Assembly: GCA_016284305.1 (NCBI GenBank)
Contig: JAEEON010000024.1
Location: 1 to 35,771, forward strand
Length of the DNA: 35,771 bases
Reading direction: 5' to 3'
Source: Bacteroidales bacterium
Lineage (GTDB): Bacteria; Bacteroidota; Bacteroidia; Bacteroidales; F082
Part shown: piece by piece, positions 16,271-24,600 of the stretch
How positions within the stretch are numbered: the first letter of the stretch is position 1
Layout: every line of letters begins with the position of its first letter
Translations under genes and position numbers: made by a program
The notes under the pieces: model-generated
Told to the model about the DNA's origin: nothing
Databases searched by the model: none
The model's input: the letters and a program-made list of their open reading frames with translations, nothing else

Positions 16271-16278
16271 TATCTTTG
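16271..16278 (+). promoter_or_regulatory. -7 box for the DUF1599-DoxX operon
   Basis: TATCTTTG followed by C is an exact -7 box 20 bases before the ATG at 16299. A TTG at 16253-16255 is only 15 bases upstream, too close for a standard -33. It is divergent from the DUF5618 promoter. Confidence 0.6.
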
Positions 16279-16298
16279 CTTCGTAAAAGAAATAGGCT

Positions 16299-16871
16299 AT
16301 GAACAACCCTAAAACCGAAAAGCAATTCCACAACGTGCTGGCTCAATGCCGTAAGTTGTTTATCGATAAAATGAAAGACTACGGTCCGGCATGGAGAATC
16401 CTTCGAACCCCCTCCATTACCGACCAGATCTTCATCAAAGCCAATAGGATACGTACCCTTCAGACGACCTCGGAACATCTTGTGGACGAAGGTGTAGAGC
16501 CGGAATTCATCGGCATCGTCAACTATGCCGTCATGGGCATCATTCAACTACAACAAGGAGTGGTCGATCAACCTGACCTCACCTCGGAAGAAGCAACTGC
16601 TCTGTATGATAAAGTGACCAACGAGGCCTACGAACTCATGACCCGCAAGAATCATGACTACGACGAGGCATGGCGCAGCATGAGGATCAGCTCCATCACC
16701 GACCTCATCCTGATGAAGATCCTTCGCACGAAGTCTATCGAAGACAACAATGGCAAGACCCTGGTGTCGGAAGGACTCGACGCCAACTATTACGACATGA
16801 TTAACTATGCGGTGTTCGCACTGATACTTCTTAACGAACAGAAAGAGAGGGAAGGCTATGAAAACCAATAA
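16299..16871 (+). CDS. DUF1599 protein, tandem duplicated
   Basis: A 190-residue cytoplasmic protein made of two copies of the same ~85-residue unit. Copy 1 has FIDKMKDYGPAWRILRTPS, SITDQIFIKANRIRTLQ and FIGIVNYAVMGIIQLQQG. Copy 2 has LMTRKNHDYDEAWRSMRISS, SITDLILMKILRTKSIED and YYDMINYAVFALILLNEQ. This is the DUF1599 (nucleotide-modification-associated) family, whose exact reaction is unknown to me. The conserved Asp-Tyr, Trp-Arg and Asn-Tyr-Ala residues recur in both copies. The next gene starts inside its last five codons (14-base overlap), so translation is coupled to the DoxX-like gene. Confidence 0.85.
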   Translation: MNNPKTEKQFHNVLAQCRKLFIDKMKDYGPAWRILRTPSITDQIFIKANRIRTLQTTSEHLVDEGVEPEFIGIVNYAVMGIIQLQQGVVDQPDLTSEEATALYDKVTNEAYELMTRKNHDYDEAWRSMRISSITDLILMKILRTKSIEDNNGKTLVSEGLDANYYDMINYAVFALILLNEQKEREGYENQ

Positions 16872-18123
16872 ACCAGCTGTCAGCTGGATCAGCATCGCCG
16901 TGGCTGTCGCCTCAGCCATAGGCATCGCTTTCATCCCTGAATATCGACTCTGGTTTCTGGCAGTACTGCTGTTGAACATCGCCATCAGTATCGTCTTCCG
17001 TAAGAGCTACCACAAAGAAGCACTGGTCATTTGCCGCCTCCTCGTTGGTGGACTCTTCATCTTCAGCAGCTTCACCAAAGGAGTGGATCCTCTTGGGACT
17101 AAATACAAGATGCTTGACTACTTCGCCGCCTACCATATCGAGTGGCTTAACAGCCTGGCTTTGGTGCTGGCCGTGTTGATGATCCTGGCGGAGTTCCTGG
17201 TGGGTATCTGTCTCGTGACCAATGTGTGTCCCCATATCGCCGTCATCGGTGGTGCCATCTTGATGTTGTTCTTCACGATTACGACATTGTTCGATGCCCT
17301 CTTCGATGTGGTGCCCGATTGTGGCTGCTTCGGCACGGCAGTGAAGATGAGCAACTGGCAGACCTTCTATAAGAACTTGGTGATCGACGCCGTCCTCTTG
17401 CCCCTGATCCTGAATTTCAAGGCTTTGAAGAACCGACTTACTTGGAGAGGACAAGTGTTGATAGGCTTCGTCTATGCCATCCTCTTCACGGGATTTGAGA
17501 TCTATAACTATCGACATCTGCCTTTGGTCGATTTCATGAGCTGGAAAGTGGGAAAACAGATGAAGCAAACCTCCGATCAAGAACAACAGATTTACTTGAT
17601 GTTCAAGAACAAAGAGACAGGGAAAACCCAGGAATACCTTTCGCCGAACTATCCTTGGAACGACTCGGTTTGGATGAGTCAATGGGAATTCGTGGATCAA
17701 CGAGTGGTAGGCGGTGCTGATTACCTCGGGTTTTCGGCACTTGACCAAGACGGAGATGAAGTTACAGAGATGATTCTTAGCACCGAAGACCTGTTGATGT
17801 TTACCTCGCATGACATGAGTGCCATCACGGAGAAAGAGTGGGACAAAATCAAGAGTCTCACGGAGTTGGCAGAGAAAAATGGGTATTATGTGGTCTGGGT
17901 TACCGCGACACCACAAGATAGAGTAGCTGAGTATCAGGAGTTCTATCCTTTTGTTTCAGAGGTGTATTATGGCGATGAGCTGGAGATTAAAACCATCGTG
18001 CGTTTCAATCCAGGGGTTATTCTGCTGGATGACGGATTGGTGGTCGATAAGTGGAGTGCCATCGATTTCGACAAAGCTTCACGTAGTCTTGCGTCCCGTG
18101 ATAAACGTCCTGCGTCAAATTAG
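16858..18123 (+). CDS. DoxX/MauE-like membrane protein with C-terminal soluble domain
   Basis: A 421-residue inner-membrane protein. Residues 1-215 hold about six to seven transmembrane helices: ISIAVAVASAIGIAF, LWFLAVLLLNIAISIVF, ICRLLVGGLFIFSSFTKG, LALVLAVLMILAEFLVGI, AVIGGAILMLFFTITTLF and VLIGFVYAILFTGF. The FSSFTKG-x-DPLGT entry and the VPDCGCFG loop are hallmarks of the DoxX/MauE redox-associated family. The last ~180 residues form a soluble domain with a thioredoxin-like pattern ending VRFNPGVILLDDGLVVDKWS, but lacking a CxxC. The family is thought to act in thiol redox balance at the membrane; the two Cys of DCGC are the only obvious candidates. Its ATG lies inside the DUF1599 gene. 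Confidence 0.83.
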   Translation: MKTNKPAVSWISIAVAVASAIGIAFIPEYRLWFLAVLLLNIAISIVFRKSYHKEALVICRLLVGGLFIFSSFTKGVDPLGTKYKMLDYFAAYHIEWLNSLALVLAVLMILAEFLVGICLVTNVCPHIAVIGGAILMLFFTITTLFDALFDVVPDCGCFGTAVKMSNWQTFYKNLVIDAVLLPLILNFKALKNRLTWRGQVLIGFVYAILFTGFEIYNYRHLPLVDFMSWKVGKQMKQTSDQEQQIYLMFKNKETGKTQEYLSPNYPWNDSVWMSQWEFVDQRVVGGADYLGFSALDQDGDEVTEMILSTEDLLMFTSHDMSAITEKEWDKIKSLTELAEKNGYYVVWVTATPQDRVAEYQEFYPFVSEVYYGDELEIKTIVRFNPGVILLDDGLVVDKWSAIDFDKASRSLASRDKRPASN

Positions 18124-18128
18124 TCATT

Positions 18129-19196
18129 ATGGGTGCCTATATCACAAGAAAATTGCTTTATGGCTTGGCGGTGCTTTGGGGTGTCGCCACCTTGGTGTTT
18201 TTCTTGTTCAACATCCTGCCGGGTGATCCTGCCCAGATGATGCTTGGGCAACGTGCCGATAAAGAGTCGGTCGACGCAATTCGAGAGGAGCTTGGCCTAA
18301 ATCAAAGTATTGGAAAACAATACGTTGACTATCTTAACGATTTGGTTCCTGTTTCATTCTACGACATTTCCGAAGGGGAGGAGAAGCTGGAAAAAGTGTC
18401 TCCTTATACGCGTTTGGCAACGTTAGGCACGACAGCCATCGTGTTGAAGGCACCTTATTTGAGGATGTCGTATCAGAGCAAACGCAAGGTCTCTACCATT
18501 CTTGGCGAGGCTTTCCCGAACACCTTGCTCTTGGCAGCGGTATCCATATCACTTGCTTTTATCCTAGGGCTGGCCATCGGCATTTTGACCGCCATCTTCA
18601 ACACCAACTTCCTCAACAAACTCACTTTGTTCGTCACCACGATAGGCATGTCGTTGCCTTCGTTTTTTGCCGCTATCCTGATGGCCTGGATTTTCGGTTT
18701 CCTCTTGGAGGATGTCACGGGACTCAGCATGACGGGCAGTCTATACACGGTGGACGAATATGGCCGTGGAGAATACCTCACTTTGTCGAACCTTATCCTT
18801 CCAGCCTTAACGCTTGGCATGCGTCCTTTGGCGGTGGTGGTTGAGCTGACGCGTACCGCGTTGCTCGAAGCCATGTCGATGGATTATGTAAGGACGGCCA
18901 AAGCCAAGGGGTTGCGACCTTGGCGTGTTATCTGTGTCCATGCCTTGCGCAATGCTCTCAACCCTGTGGTGACGGCCATTTCGGGATGGTTTGCCTCCTT
19001 GTTGGCTGGTGCTGTTTTTATTGAATATGTGTTCGACTGGAAAGGGATCGGCGTGGTGGTCGTTGACGCTTTGGAGAAATACGACTTCCCGGTGATTATG
19101 GGCTCAGTGCTGCTCATCGCAGTCATGCTTGTCCTTGTCAACCTTGTCGTTGACATCATTTATGGCATCATCGACCCGAGAGTGAGGATAAGTTGA
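18129..19196 (+). CDS. OppB/DppB-type ABC transporter permease (orphan)
   Basis: A 355-residue inner-membrane permease of the peptide/nickel ABC family. The N-terminal helix and signature (ITRKLLYGLAVLWGVATLVF then FNILPGDPAQMMLGQRA) are those of OppB/DppB. A longer than usual periplasmic loop (about residues 70-125) follows. The permease core has helices and the EAA-type loop LLEAMSMDYVRTAKAKGL, with HALRNALNPVVTAISGW, that contacts the ATPase. The end (VVDIIYGIIDPRVRIS) is the family's typical D-P-R terminus. The usual partners OppC, the two ATPases and the binding protein are absent from both sides; the next gene is convergent and ends 4 bases away. It starts 5 bases after the DoxX-like gene and so shares that transcript. 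Confidence 0.92.
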   Translation: MGAYITRKLLYGLAVLWGVATLVFFLFNILPGDPAQMMLGQRADKESVDAIREELGLNQSIGKQYVDYLNDLVPVSFYDISEGEEKLEKVSPYTRLATLGTTAIVLKAPYLRMSYQSKRKVSTILGEAFPNTLLLAAVSISLAFILGLAIGILTAIFNTNFLNKLTLFVTTIGMSLPSFFAAILMAWIFGFLLEDVTGLSMTGSLYTVDEYGRGEYLTLSNLILPALTLGMRPLAVVVELTRTALLEAMSMDYVRTAKAKGLRPWRVICVHALRNALNPVVTAISGWFASLLAGAVFIEYVFDWKGIGVVVVDALEKYDFPVIMGSVLLIAVMLVLVNLVVDIIYGIIDPRVRIS

Positions 19197-19200
19197 AAAG

Positions 19201-19947
19201 TTAATTGATCATCCAGGAGACGCCGCAGCCGATTCCGACATAATCTTTCAAATTCTGAAGATCAAGAGTGACTTCCAGGTCGAGTTGGAGCCTGCGGTTG
19301 ACCAACCAGGTGGCACCCAACTCGGTTAAGTGTTGGTTGCCTTCAGAATGGAGGTAATTGTAGAAATCGCAGTAAATTCCCACTTCATCAGTGAGGCCAT
19401 ATCCTAGTACGATGCCAAGCATGGTAGTGGGCTCAGGGGTGTCTCCGTCCCATTCTTCCCCGACGTTGTAGCAAAGCCACAAGCCGTTATCCCAAGCATG
19501 TTCAAAAAGCAGGTATAAGGAAGGGGCAAGGTGAGACGGGAGCAGCTCTTTGGTCCCAATATGGGGCGACTGGAGCTCTGCCAAAACACCAACAGATGGC
19601 AATATCTCGGTGCCTTCAAATAGACTGGTTTTCACTCCAAAAGTTAGTGGAGCGATGCCGATAGCCGGAGACAAATCATTGAAAAGCAAGAAATCAGTGC
19701 CTAAACGCAGTTCCACATTTTCAAAGATTCCATACCTGAAAATGGTGCTGTTGAGGGTGATGCTGGGACTCCCGTCAGGGAGGTGCTCATAACAGAAGCC
19801 GTTGTCCCAGCCTAACTTGTGAAGCGGCATCACTTCGGTGCCAAAAGTTATGCCTGGGCGGTCAGGAACGACCGTGGGAAGTTCTTCTTGGGCATGGCAG
19901 AAGCCTGCTAAAACCAACAAAGCCAATAAAACGATTTTTGTCTTCAT
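19201..19947 (-). CDS. Outer-membrane protein, phenol-degradation-type barrel family
   Basis: A 248-residue protein with a signal peptide (MKTKIVLLALLVLAGFCHAQ) and a barrel-like strand pattern. The start of the mature part (VVPDRPGITFGTEVMPLHKL then GWDNGFCYE) is the hallmark I associate with the 'putative MetA-pathway of phenol degradation' outer-membrane family of Bacteroidetes. Strands such as NVELRLGTDFLLF, LTFGVKTSLFEG, TTMLGIVLGYGLTDEVGIYC, HLTELGATWLVN and YVGIGCGVSWMIN alternate as in an 8-12-strand barrel. The family name is historical; the substrate is unknown and there is no reason to expect phenol metabolism. It has its own promoter back to back with that of tpiA and converges on the permease gene. 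Confidence 0.75.
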   Translation of the reverse strand: MKTKIVLLALLVLAGFCHAQEELPTVVPDRPGITFGTEVMPLHKLGWDNGFCYEHLPDGSPSITLNSTIFRYGIFENVELRLGTDFLLFNDLSPAIGIAPLTFGVKTSLFEGTEILPSVGVLAELQSPHIGTKELLPSHLAPSLYLLFEHAWDNGLWLCYNVGEEWDGDTPEPTTMLGIVLGYGLTDEVGIYCDFYNYLHSEGNQHLTELGATWLVNRRLQLDLEVTLDLQNLKDYVGIGCGVSWMIN

Positions 19948-19966
19948 TTCTTCAGAATTGATGGGG

Positions 19967-19974
19967 CAAAGTTA
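19967..19974 (-). promoter_or_regulatory. -7 box of the 19201-19947 gene
   Basis: On the minus strand TAACTTTG followed by C, an exact -7 box 19 bases before the ATG at 19947. It lies only 13 bases from the tpiA -7 box on the other strand. Confidence 0.6.
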
Positions 19975-19987
19975 AGAAAATATGTCG

Positions 19988-19995
19988 TACCTTTG
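19988..19995 (+). promoter_or_regulatory. tpiA -7 box
   Basis: TACCTTTG is an exact -7 box 29 bases before the tpiA ATG. Its -33 region would overlap the divergent promoter of the outer-membrane protein gene, so the two promoters should compete or share a regulator. Confidence 0.6.
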
Positions 19996-20024
19996 TGCTA
20001 TCATTAATCCTTAAACTTAATCGT

Positions 20025-20804
20025 ATGAGAAGCAAAATCGTAGCAGGAAACTGGAAAATGAATATGACCTTCGGCGAGGCTGAAGATTTGGTGAACGACC
20101 TCCTTGACCGTCTTGAGGAACAGGGTGAATTGAAATGTGAGGTTATCGTATGTCCTCCATTTCCTTATTTGGAGATGCTCACCGACTGGGAGTACGAAGA
20201 ACAGCGTTTCAATGTGGGTGCGCAGAACTGTAGCGCCTACGACAAAGGCGCCTATACCGGTGAGGTGTCGGCCAAGATGCTGAAGTCGCTCGACGTGGAC
20301 TATTGCATCATCGGTCATAGCGAGCGGAGAAAATACTTCGGTGAGACGAACGAGATTCTTGCCGAGAAGATCAATCGCGTGATTGAAAACAACATGTCAC
20401 CGATATACTGTGTGGGCGAAGTGCTTGAGGAACGTGAGGCTGGTCGTCATTTCGAGGTGGTTAAAGAGCAGCTTGAGAAAGGCTTGTTCCATCTTGATGG
20501 TGATGCCATCTATGATGCCATCATTGCCTATGAACCGGTTTGGGCTATTGGCACAGGCAAGACGGCTACCCCCGAACAAGCTCAGGAGATGCACGCCTAT
20601 ATTCGCTCTTTGGTGAAAGAACATTATGATGAGGCTGCCGCCAACGATATCCGTATCCTCTACGGAGGCAGCTGCAATGCCAAGAACGCTACGGAACTCT
20701 TCTCCCAGCCCGATGTTGACGGTGGTTTGATTGGTGGAGCTTCGTTGAAAGCGGACGACTTTGTCTCGATTTGTTTGCAAGCCTCTACTATAGTTGAGAA
20801 TTGA
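20025..20804 (+). CDS. tpiA: Triose-phosphate isomerase
   Basis: Interconverts dihydroxyacetone phosphate and glyceraldehyde-3-phosphate in glycolysis. The 259-residue TIM barrel has every catalytic element: AGNWKMN (Lys), IIGHSERR (electrophilic His), AYEPVWAIGTGKTA (catalytic Glu and flexible loop 6), ILYGGSC and GLIGGASLK (phosphate site). I chose the ATG at 20025 over a TTG ten codons upstream because MRSKIVAGNWKMN is the standard start. The last codons (GTT GAG AAT TGA) are part of a TTGAGAA/TTGAGAG heptamer array that continues to the prmA start. In Bacteroidales this gene usually sits directly after the DUF1599-DoxX pair; here two extra genes lie between. Confidence 0.96.
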   Translation: MRSKIVAGNWKMNMTFGEAEDLVNDLLDRLEEQGELKCEVIVCPPFPYLEMLTDWEYEEQRFNVGAQNCSAYDKGAYTGEVSAKMLKSLDVDYCIIGHSERRKYFGETNEILAEKINRVIENNMSPIYCVGEVLEEREAGRHFEVVKEQLEKGLFHLDGDAIYDAIIAYEPVWAIGTGKTATPEQAQEMHAYIRSLVKEHYDEAAANDIRILYGGSCNAKNATELFSQPDVDGGLIGGASLKADDFVSICLQASTIVEN

Positions 20805-20821
20805 GAGTTGAGAGTTGAGAA
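20794..20821 (+). repeat. Heptanucleotide array TTGAGAA/TTGAGAG at the tpiA-prmA junction
   Basis: Four perfect 7-base units, TTGAGAA, TTGAGAG, TTGAGAG and TTGAGAA, fill the whole junction. The array contains the tpiA stop codon (20802-20804), the entire intergenic space, and abuts the prmA ATG at 20822. Since 7 is not a multiple of 3, gain or loss of units would alter the tpiA end only beyond the stop, but would change stop-to-start spacing in steps of 7. Confidence 0.85.
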
Positions 20822-21652
20822 ATGAAGACTTGGGAATATGCCTTTACCATGCCGGGTTCGGATATTCAGCATGACATGCTGACGACCATGCTTGGCAACA
20901 TCGGCTTTGACTCGTTCATGGACGATGACATCACCCTTAAAGCTTATTGTACTGAAGATCATCGTGACGACCTGGCCGTGGAAGAACTGCTAAGGATGGA
21001 AGTCTTCCATGGCATCCATCTGTTGGGGGTTGAAGAGATGCCCGACAAAGATTGGAACGAGGTGTGGGAGGCTTCATACCAGCCAGTGGTCGTCAATGAA
21101 CGATGCCGAGTGAGAGCTCCTTTCCATGATCCTGATCCAAGCTTCGAGTTCGACTTGGTCATCGAGCCTAAAATGTCGTTCGGCACGGCTAACCATGAAA
21201 CCACAGCACAGATCATCCAGCTTATGCTGGAGACGGACTTCCAAGGCAAGGACGTGCTCGACATGGGTAGCGGTACCGCTGTGTTGGCTATCTTGGCCAA
21301 GAAACTGGGTGCGGCAAAGACGGTGGCTATCGACAACGATGAGTGGGCCTACAACAATGCTTTCACCAATGTCGCCCTTAACGGCATCGATGACATCAAG
21401 ATCGTCCTTGGTGATGCCAATGCTATTGGTGATGAACGATTCGATATCGTCCTCGCCAATATCAATCGTAACATCCTTCTTCGTGACATGAATCGCTATG
21501 TGGAGGCGATGCGTCAGGGGGCTCATATCTTCTTCAGCGGCTTCTACACCGAGGATTTGGAGAGTATTATCACGGAGGCCTCACGGCTGGGATTGCATTA
21601 TGTGCGGCATCTATCCAAAAACAATTGGGTCGCCGCCGAGTTTGAGAAATGA
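20822..21652 (+). CDS. prmA: Ribosomal protein L11 methyltransferase
   Basis: Trimethylates ribosomal protein L11 using S-adenosylmethionine. The 276-residue protein has the PrmA layout: an N-terminal substrate-recognition domain of about 100 residues (here DWNEVWEASYQPVVVNERCR at its end), then a Rossmann methyltransferase domain. The latter holds FGTANHETTAQIIQLML, the SAM loop DMGSGTAVLAILAKKLGA, the acidic ribose-binding end VAIDNDEWAYNNAF, and VLANINRNILL, the conserved PrmA motif IV. The ATG directly abuts the heptamer array. The gene is likely co-transcribed with tpiA and followed after 7 bases by a giant secreted protein gene. Confidence 0.93.
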   Translation: MKTWEYAFTMPGSDIQHDMLTTMLGNIGFDSFMDDDITLKAYCTEDHRDDLAVEELLRMEVFHGIHLLGVEEMPDKDWNEVWEASYQPVVVNERCRVRAPFHDPDPSFEFDLVIEPKMSFGTANHETTAQIIQLMLETDFQGKDVLDMGSGTAVLAILAKKLGAAKTVAIDNDEWAYNNAFTNVALNGIDDIKIVLGDANAIGDERFDIVLANINRNILLRDMNRYVEAMRQGAHIFFSGFYTEDLESIITEASRLGLHYVRHLSKNNWVAAEFEK

Positions 21653-21659
21653 CCATTTT

Positions 21660-24600
21660 ATGAAAAGATTATTGATGCTTCTTGTCGCATGTCTTGCGAT
21701 GACTGTCAGCGGGTTCTCCCAGAAAGCCCAGTTTTCTACCGATAAAAACCAGTTTTTCGAGGAACTGAGCAACTACCTTACTTCGGCTACCTCAAAGGAA
21801 GACAAAGCCTCGGCCGTGGTTTTGATGCGGGAGTTCCAACCGGTATGGAACGACTACTATGGCGCGGAAGAATCCGCCATGGCGATTAAGCTTTCGGAAA
21901 TCATGTTCTCGAAAAGCGGCAATCGAGCATACTATAATCTTTTCACCTTCACCGAGACACTTCTTTACGCCCCGAAATCAGGGATGAGCAAAGCCGATCT
22001 TCACCGATGGCTGAGTTATTCGACCAACAAGTACGGGAACAAACCTACCAAGATCGATGCCTATCTGAAGAACTGTCGTGCTCTGTTTGCAGACCGTATC
22101 GTTGGAGAGAAAGGGGTGACCCAATGGGTGGCCCAAGATGCATCATTCGGCTTTCCAACGGACACCGCCTTCGTCATCACCGTTCCTCACTGCTCCTTGG
22201 TGCTTAAAACTTCCAAAGACCAGTCGGTCATTCACGACACCCAAGGAATTCTGTATATGGAGACCAACACCTGGGTGGGCAAAGGTGGCCGTGTGGACTG
22301 GGCCCGTTTCGACATCCCTGTTGACCGTGTCTATGGCATCGTTCATGACTATCAGGTCAACTTGGCTTCTTCTAACTATACCATTGAGACGATTGACTTC
22401 TTCAATAAAGACTATTTTGAACGATCCATCCCGTGCTCCTTTGAAGATGGCGTCACCAACTCGCCTCCCAACGATAAGACGATGTTTCCCAAAGCCCTGT
22501 CACACGACGAAAATGTTCAGGCGGGCCACCTTTATACTGACGTTGATTTTATCGGTGGATTCGGCATGGTGGGTAAATCGGTCAGCTTCTTTGGCACAGG
22601 CAAAACCCAAGCCCAATTTGTGTTCAAGCATAACAACCGCATCACGCTGCGAATGCTTGCCAAACGTTTTGTCCTCTCCGACAACAACCTCGTCTCCAAC
22701 CAGGCTGCGGTGCGTATCTACCTCTATGACTCTATTGCCAACACAATCGATTCCATCTATCACAACGATTTGGGTTTTAGGTATGACAATCAGAAAGACA
22801 TGGTGCTGCTCTATCGTAAGGATAACGGTGTGGGCACAGGCCCTTTTCACGATACCTATCATGAATATGATATCTTTCTTGAAGCCATCTATTGGGATCG
22901 TAAGACTGACTTGATGGACTTCCGCCGACTCGAAGGTACCAGTGGCGTGAGTGAAGGTGTCATCGCCTCGGTGAACTATTTCCGCAAGTCAGACTACTTG
23001 AAGATTCAAGCCTTGGACATGAAGCATCCAATGGAGAATATCAACAAGTTTCTTCAAATCTATAAGTATGAAGATAATGTGTTTAATATCAACGATTTAG
23101 TGGCTTATCTGAAGTATCCTCTTTCACAAGTTACCGCGTTGATCCTCAACCTTCAGTCGGAAGGCTACCTTGAATACGACAAGGACTCTCAGATGGTGAC
23201 TGTCTTGGATCGTTTCTTTGATATTTTAGCCTCCGATCACGCTGAGTTTGATTACGATGTCATCCGATTCCAAACCCGAGCCACCAACCGTCAACCGAAC
23301 ATACGTTTAGTGCTGAATACCAACGATATGATGGTCTATGGCATCTGGGATGACCAAACGGGTAGAGAGATCCCATCCATTACACTGAGCGACTTCAAGC
23401 ATGTGGTCATCTTGCCTGATGATGGAAGAATTGTGCTGAAAAAACATCGTAACTTCAACTTCTCTGGCTGCATCATGGCAGGCATGTATGAGTTTTTCAC
23501 CAAGGATTGCCTGTTCAATTATCGCTCTTTCGCCATCGACATGAAGAAGGTGGATTCGTTGCGATTCTATGCCCGTTTTGATGGCAAGGTCTATCCCGTT
23601 GAAGGTACTTTGGAGCGATTGGCAGGGACTTTGGAAATTGACGAGAAAGACAATAAGTCGAGCGTTAAGGAAACTCCTGAATACCCGAAGTTCCATAGTC
23701 CTGGCAATGCATATAAGTTCTATCGTGACATCAACGAGGGGGTTTTTGCATTTGAGTTACCCGTCGATTCATTGTCGAAAGAAGATCTGGCGGGCAAGTT
23801 CTACTATTGTCTAGAGCCCTTCTCCGTGAAAAGCTTGGACAACCTGAATAGCGAGGATATCTCTTTCAAGGGACGGTTGGTTTCCGGCGGTATCTTCCCC
23901 GACATTCCTCAGCCTTTGGTGGTGATGGATGACCATTCTTTGGGTTTCAAGCATACCATAGGCAATGGCAAGAGCGACAGCTATCCCATGTATGGCGGGA
24001 AGGGCGACTTCCATCAGGAGGTGTTTCTCTCCAATGATGGTTTCTATGGCTTAGGTAAGCTTGATGTGGAGACTTCGGAATTCGTAGCACCGCGTTTCGA
24101 CCTCTATCTCGACTCGGTCACAGCATCGGTTCAGTCATTTGCCATGCGTGAAAGCAACACAGGTGTGCATTTCCCCAAAGCTACTTGCGGTCCCCTTGAC
24201 TTGAAGTGGGATCTTCTTGTTTCACAGTTATTTACAACGACAAAAGAGGAGCCGATCTGCATGTACGACAGTACTTATTTCAGGGGCTTCACCATGCTTT
24301 CTGATCAAGGCTATCGAGGCGATGGAGAGCTGAACTTCGGATTGACGAGATTCAACTCCAAGTATTTCGATTTCGACAGTCATTCTTTTGTCGCTGATTC
24401 TTCTGACTTTGTGCTTTATGACAATGACGGCTCTACCCAGGCTTTCTTGGCGGAGAACTACCGGTCGTTGGTGAATCTGGCTTCGAAGAAGGTGCAATAC
24501 CAGTATTTGGATACCAAAAGTAACCTCGACTTCCCGTTGAACAAGTTCTACTGCTCGTTGCAGGAGGCGGAGTGGGACATGACTGCGAACACGATCCACC

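Noticed and set aside
20815..21652. 11-base repeat TTGAGAAATGA at both ends of prmA (20815-20825 and 21642-21652)
   Set aside because: The first copy is the last heptamer plus the start codon, the second is the coding end (FEK-stop). No target-site or mobile-element structure accompanies them, so I treat it as coincidence.
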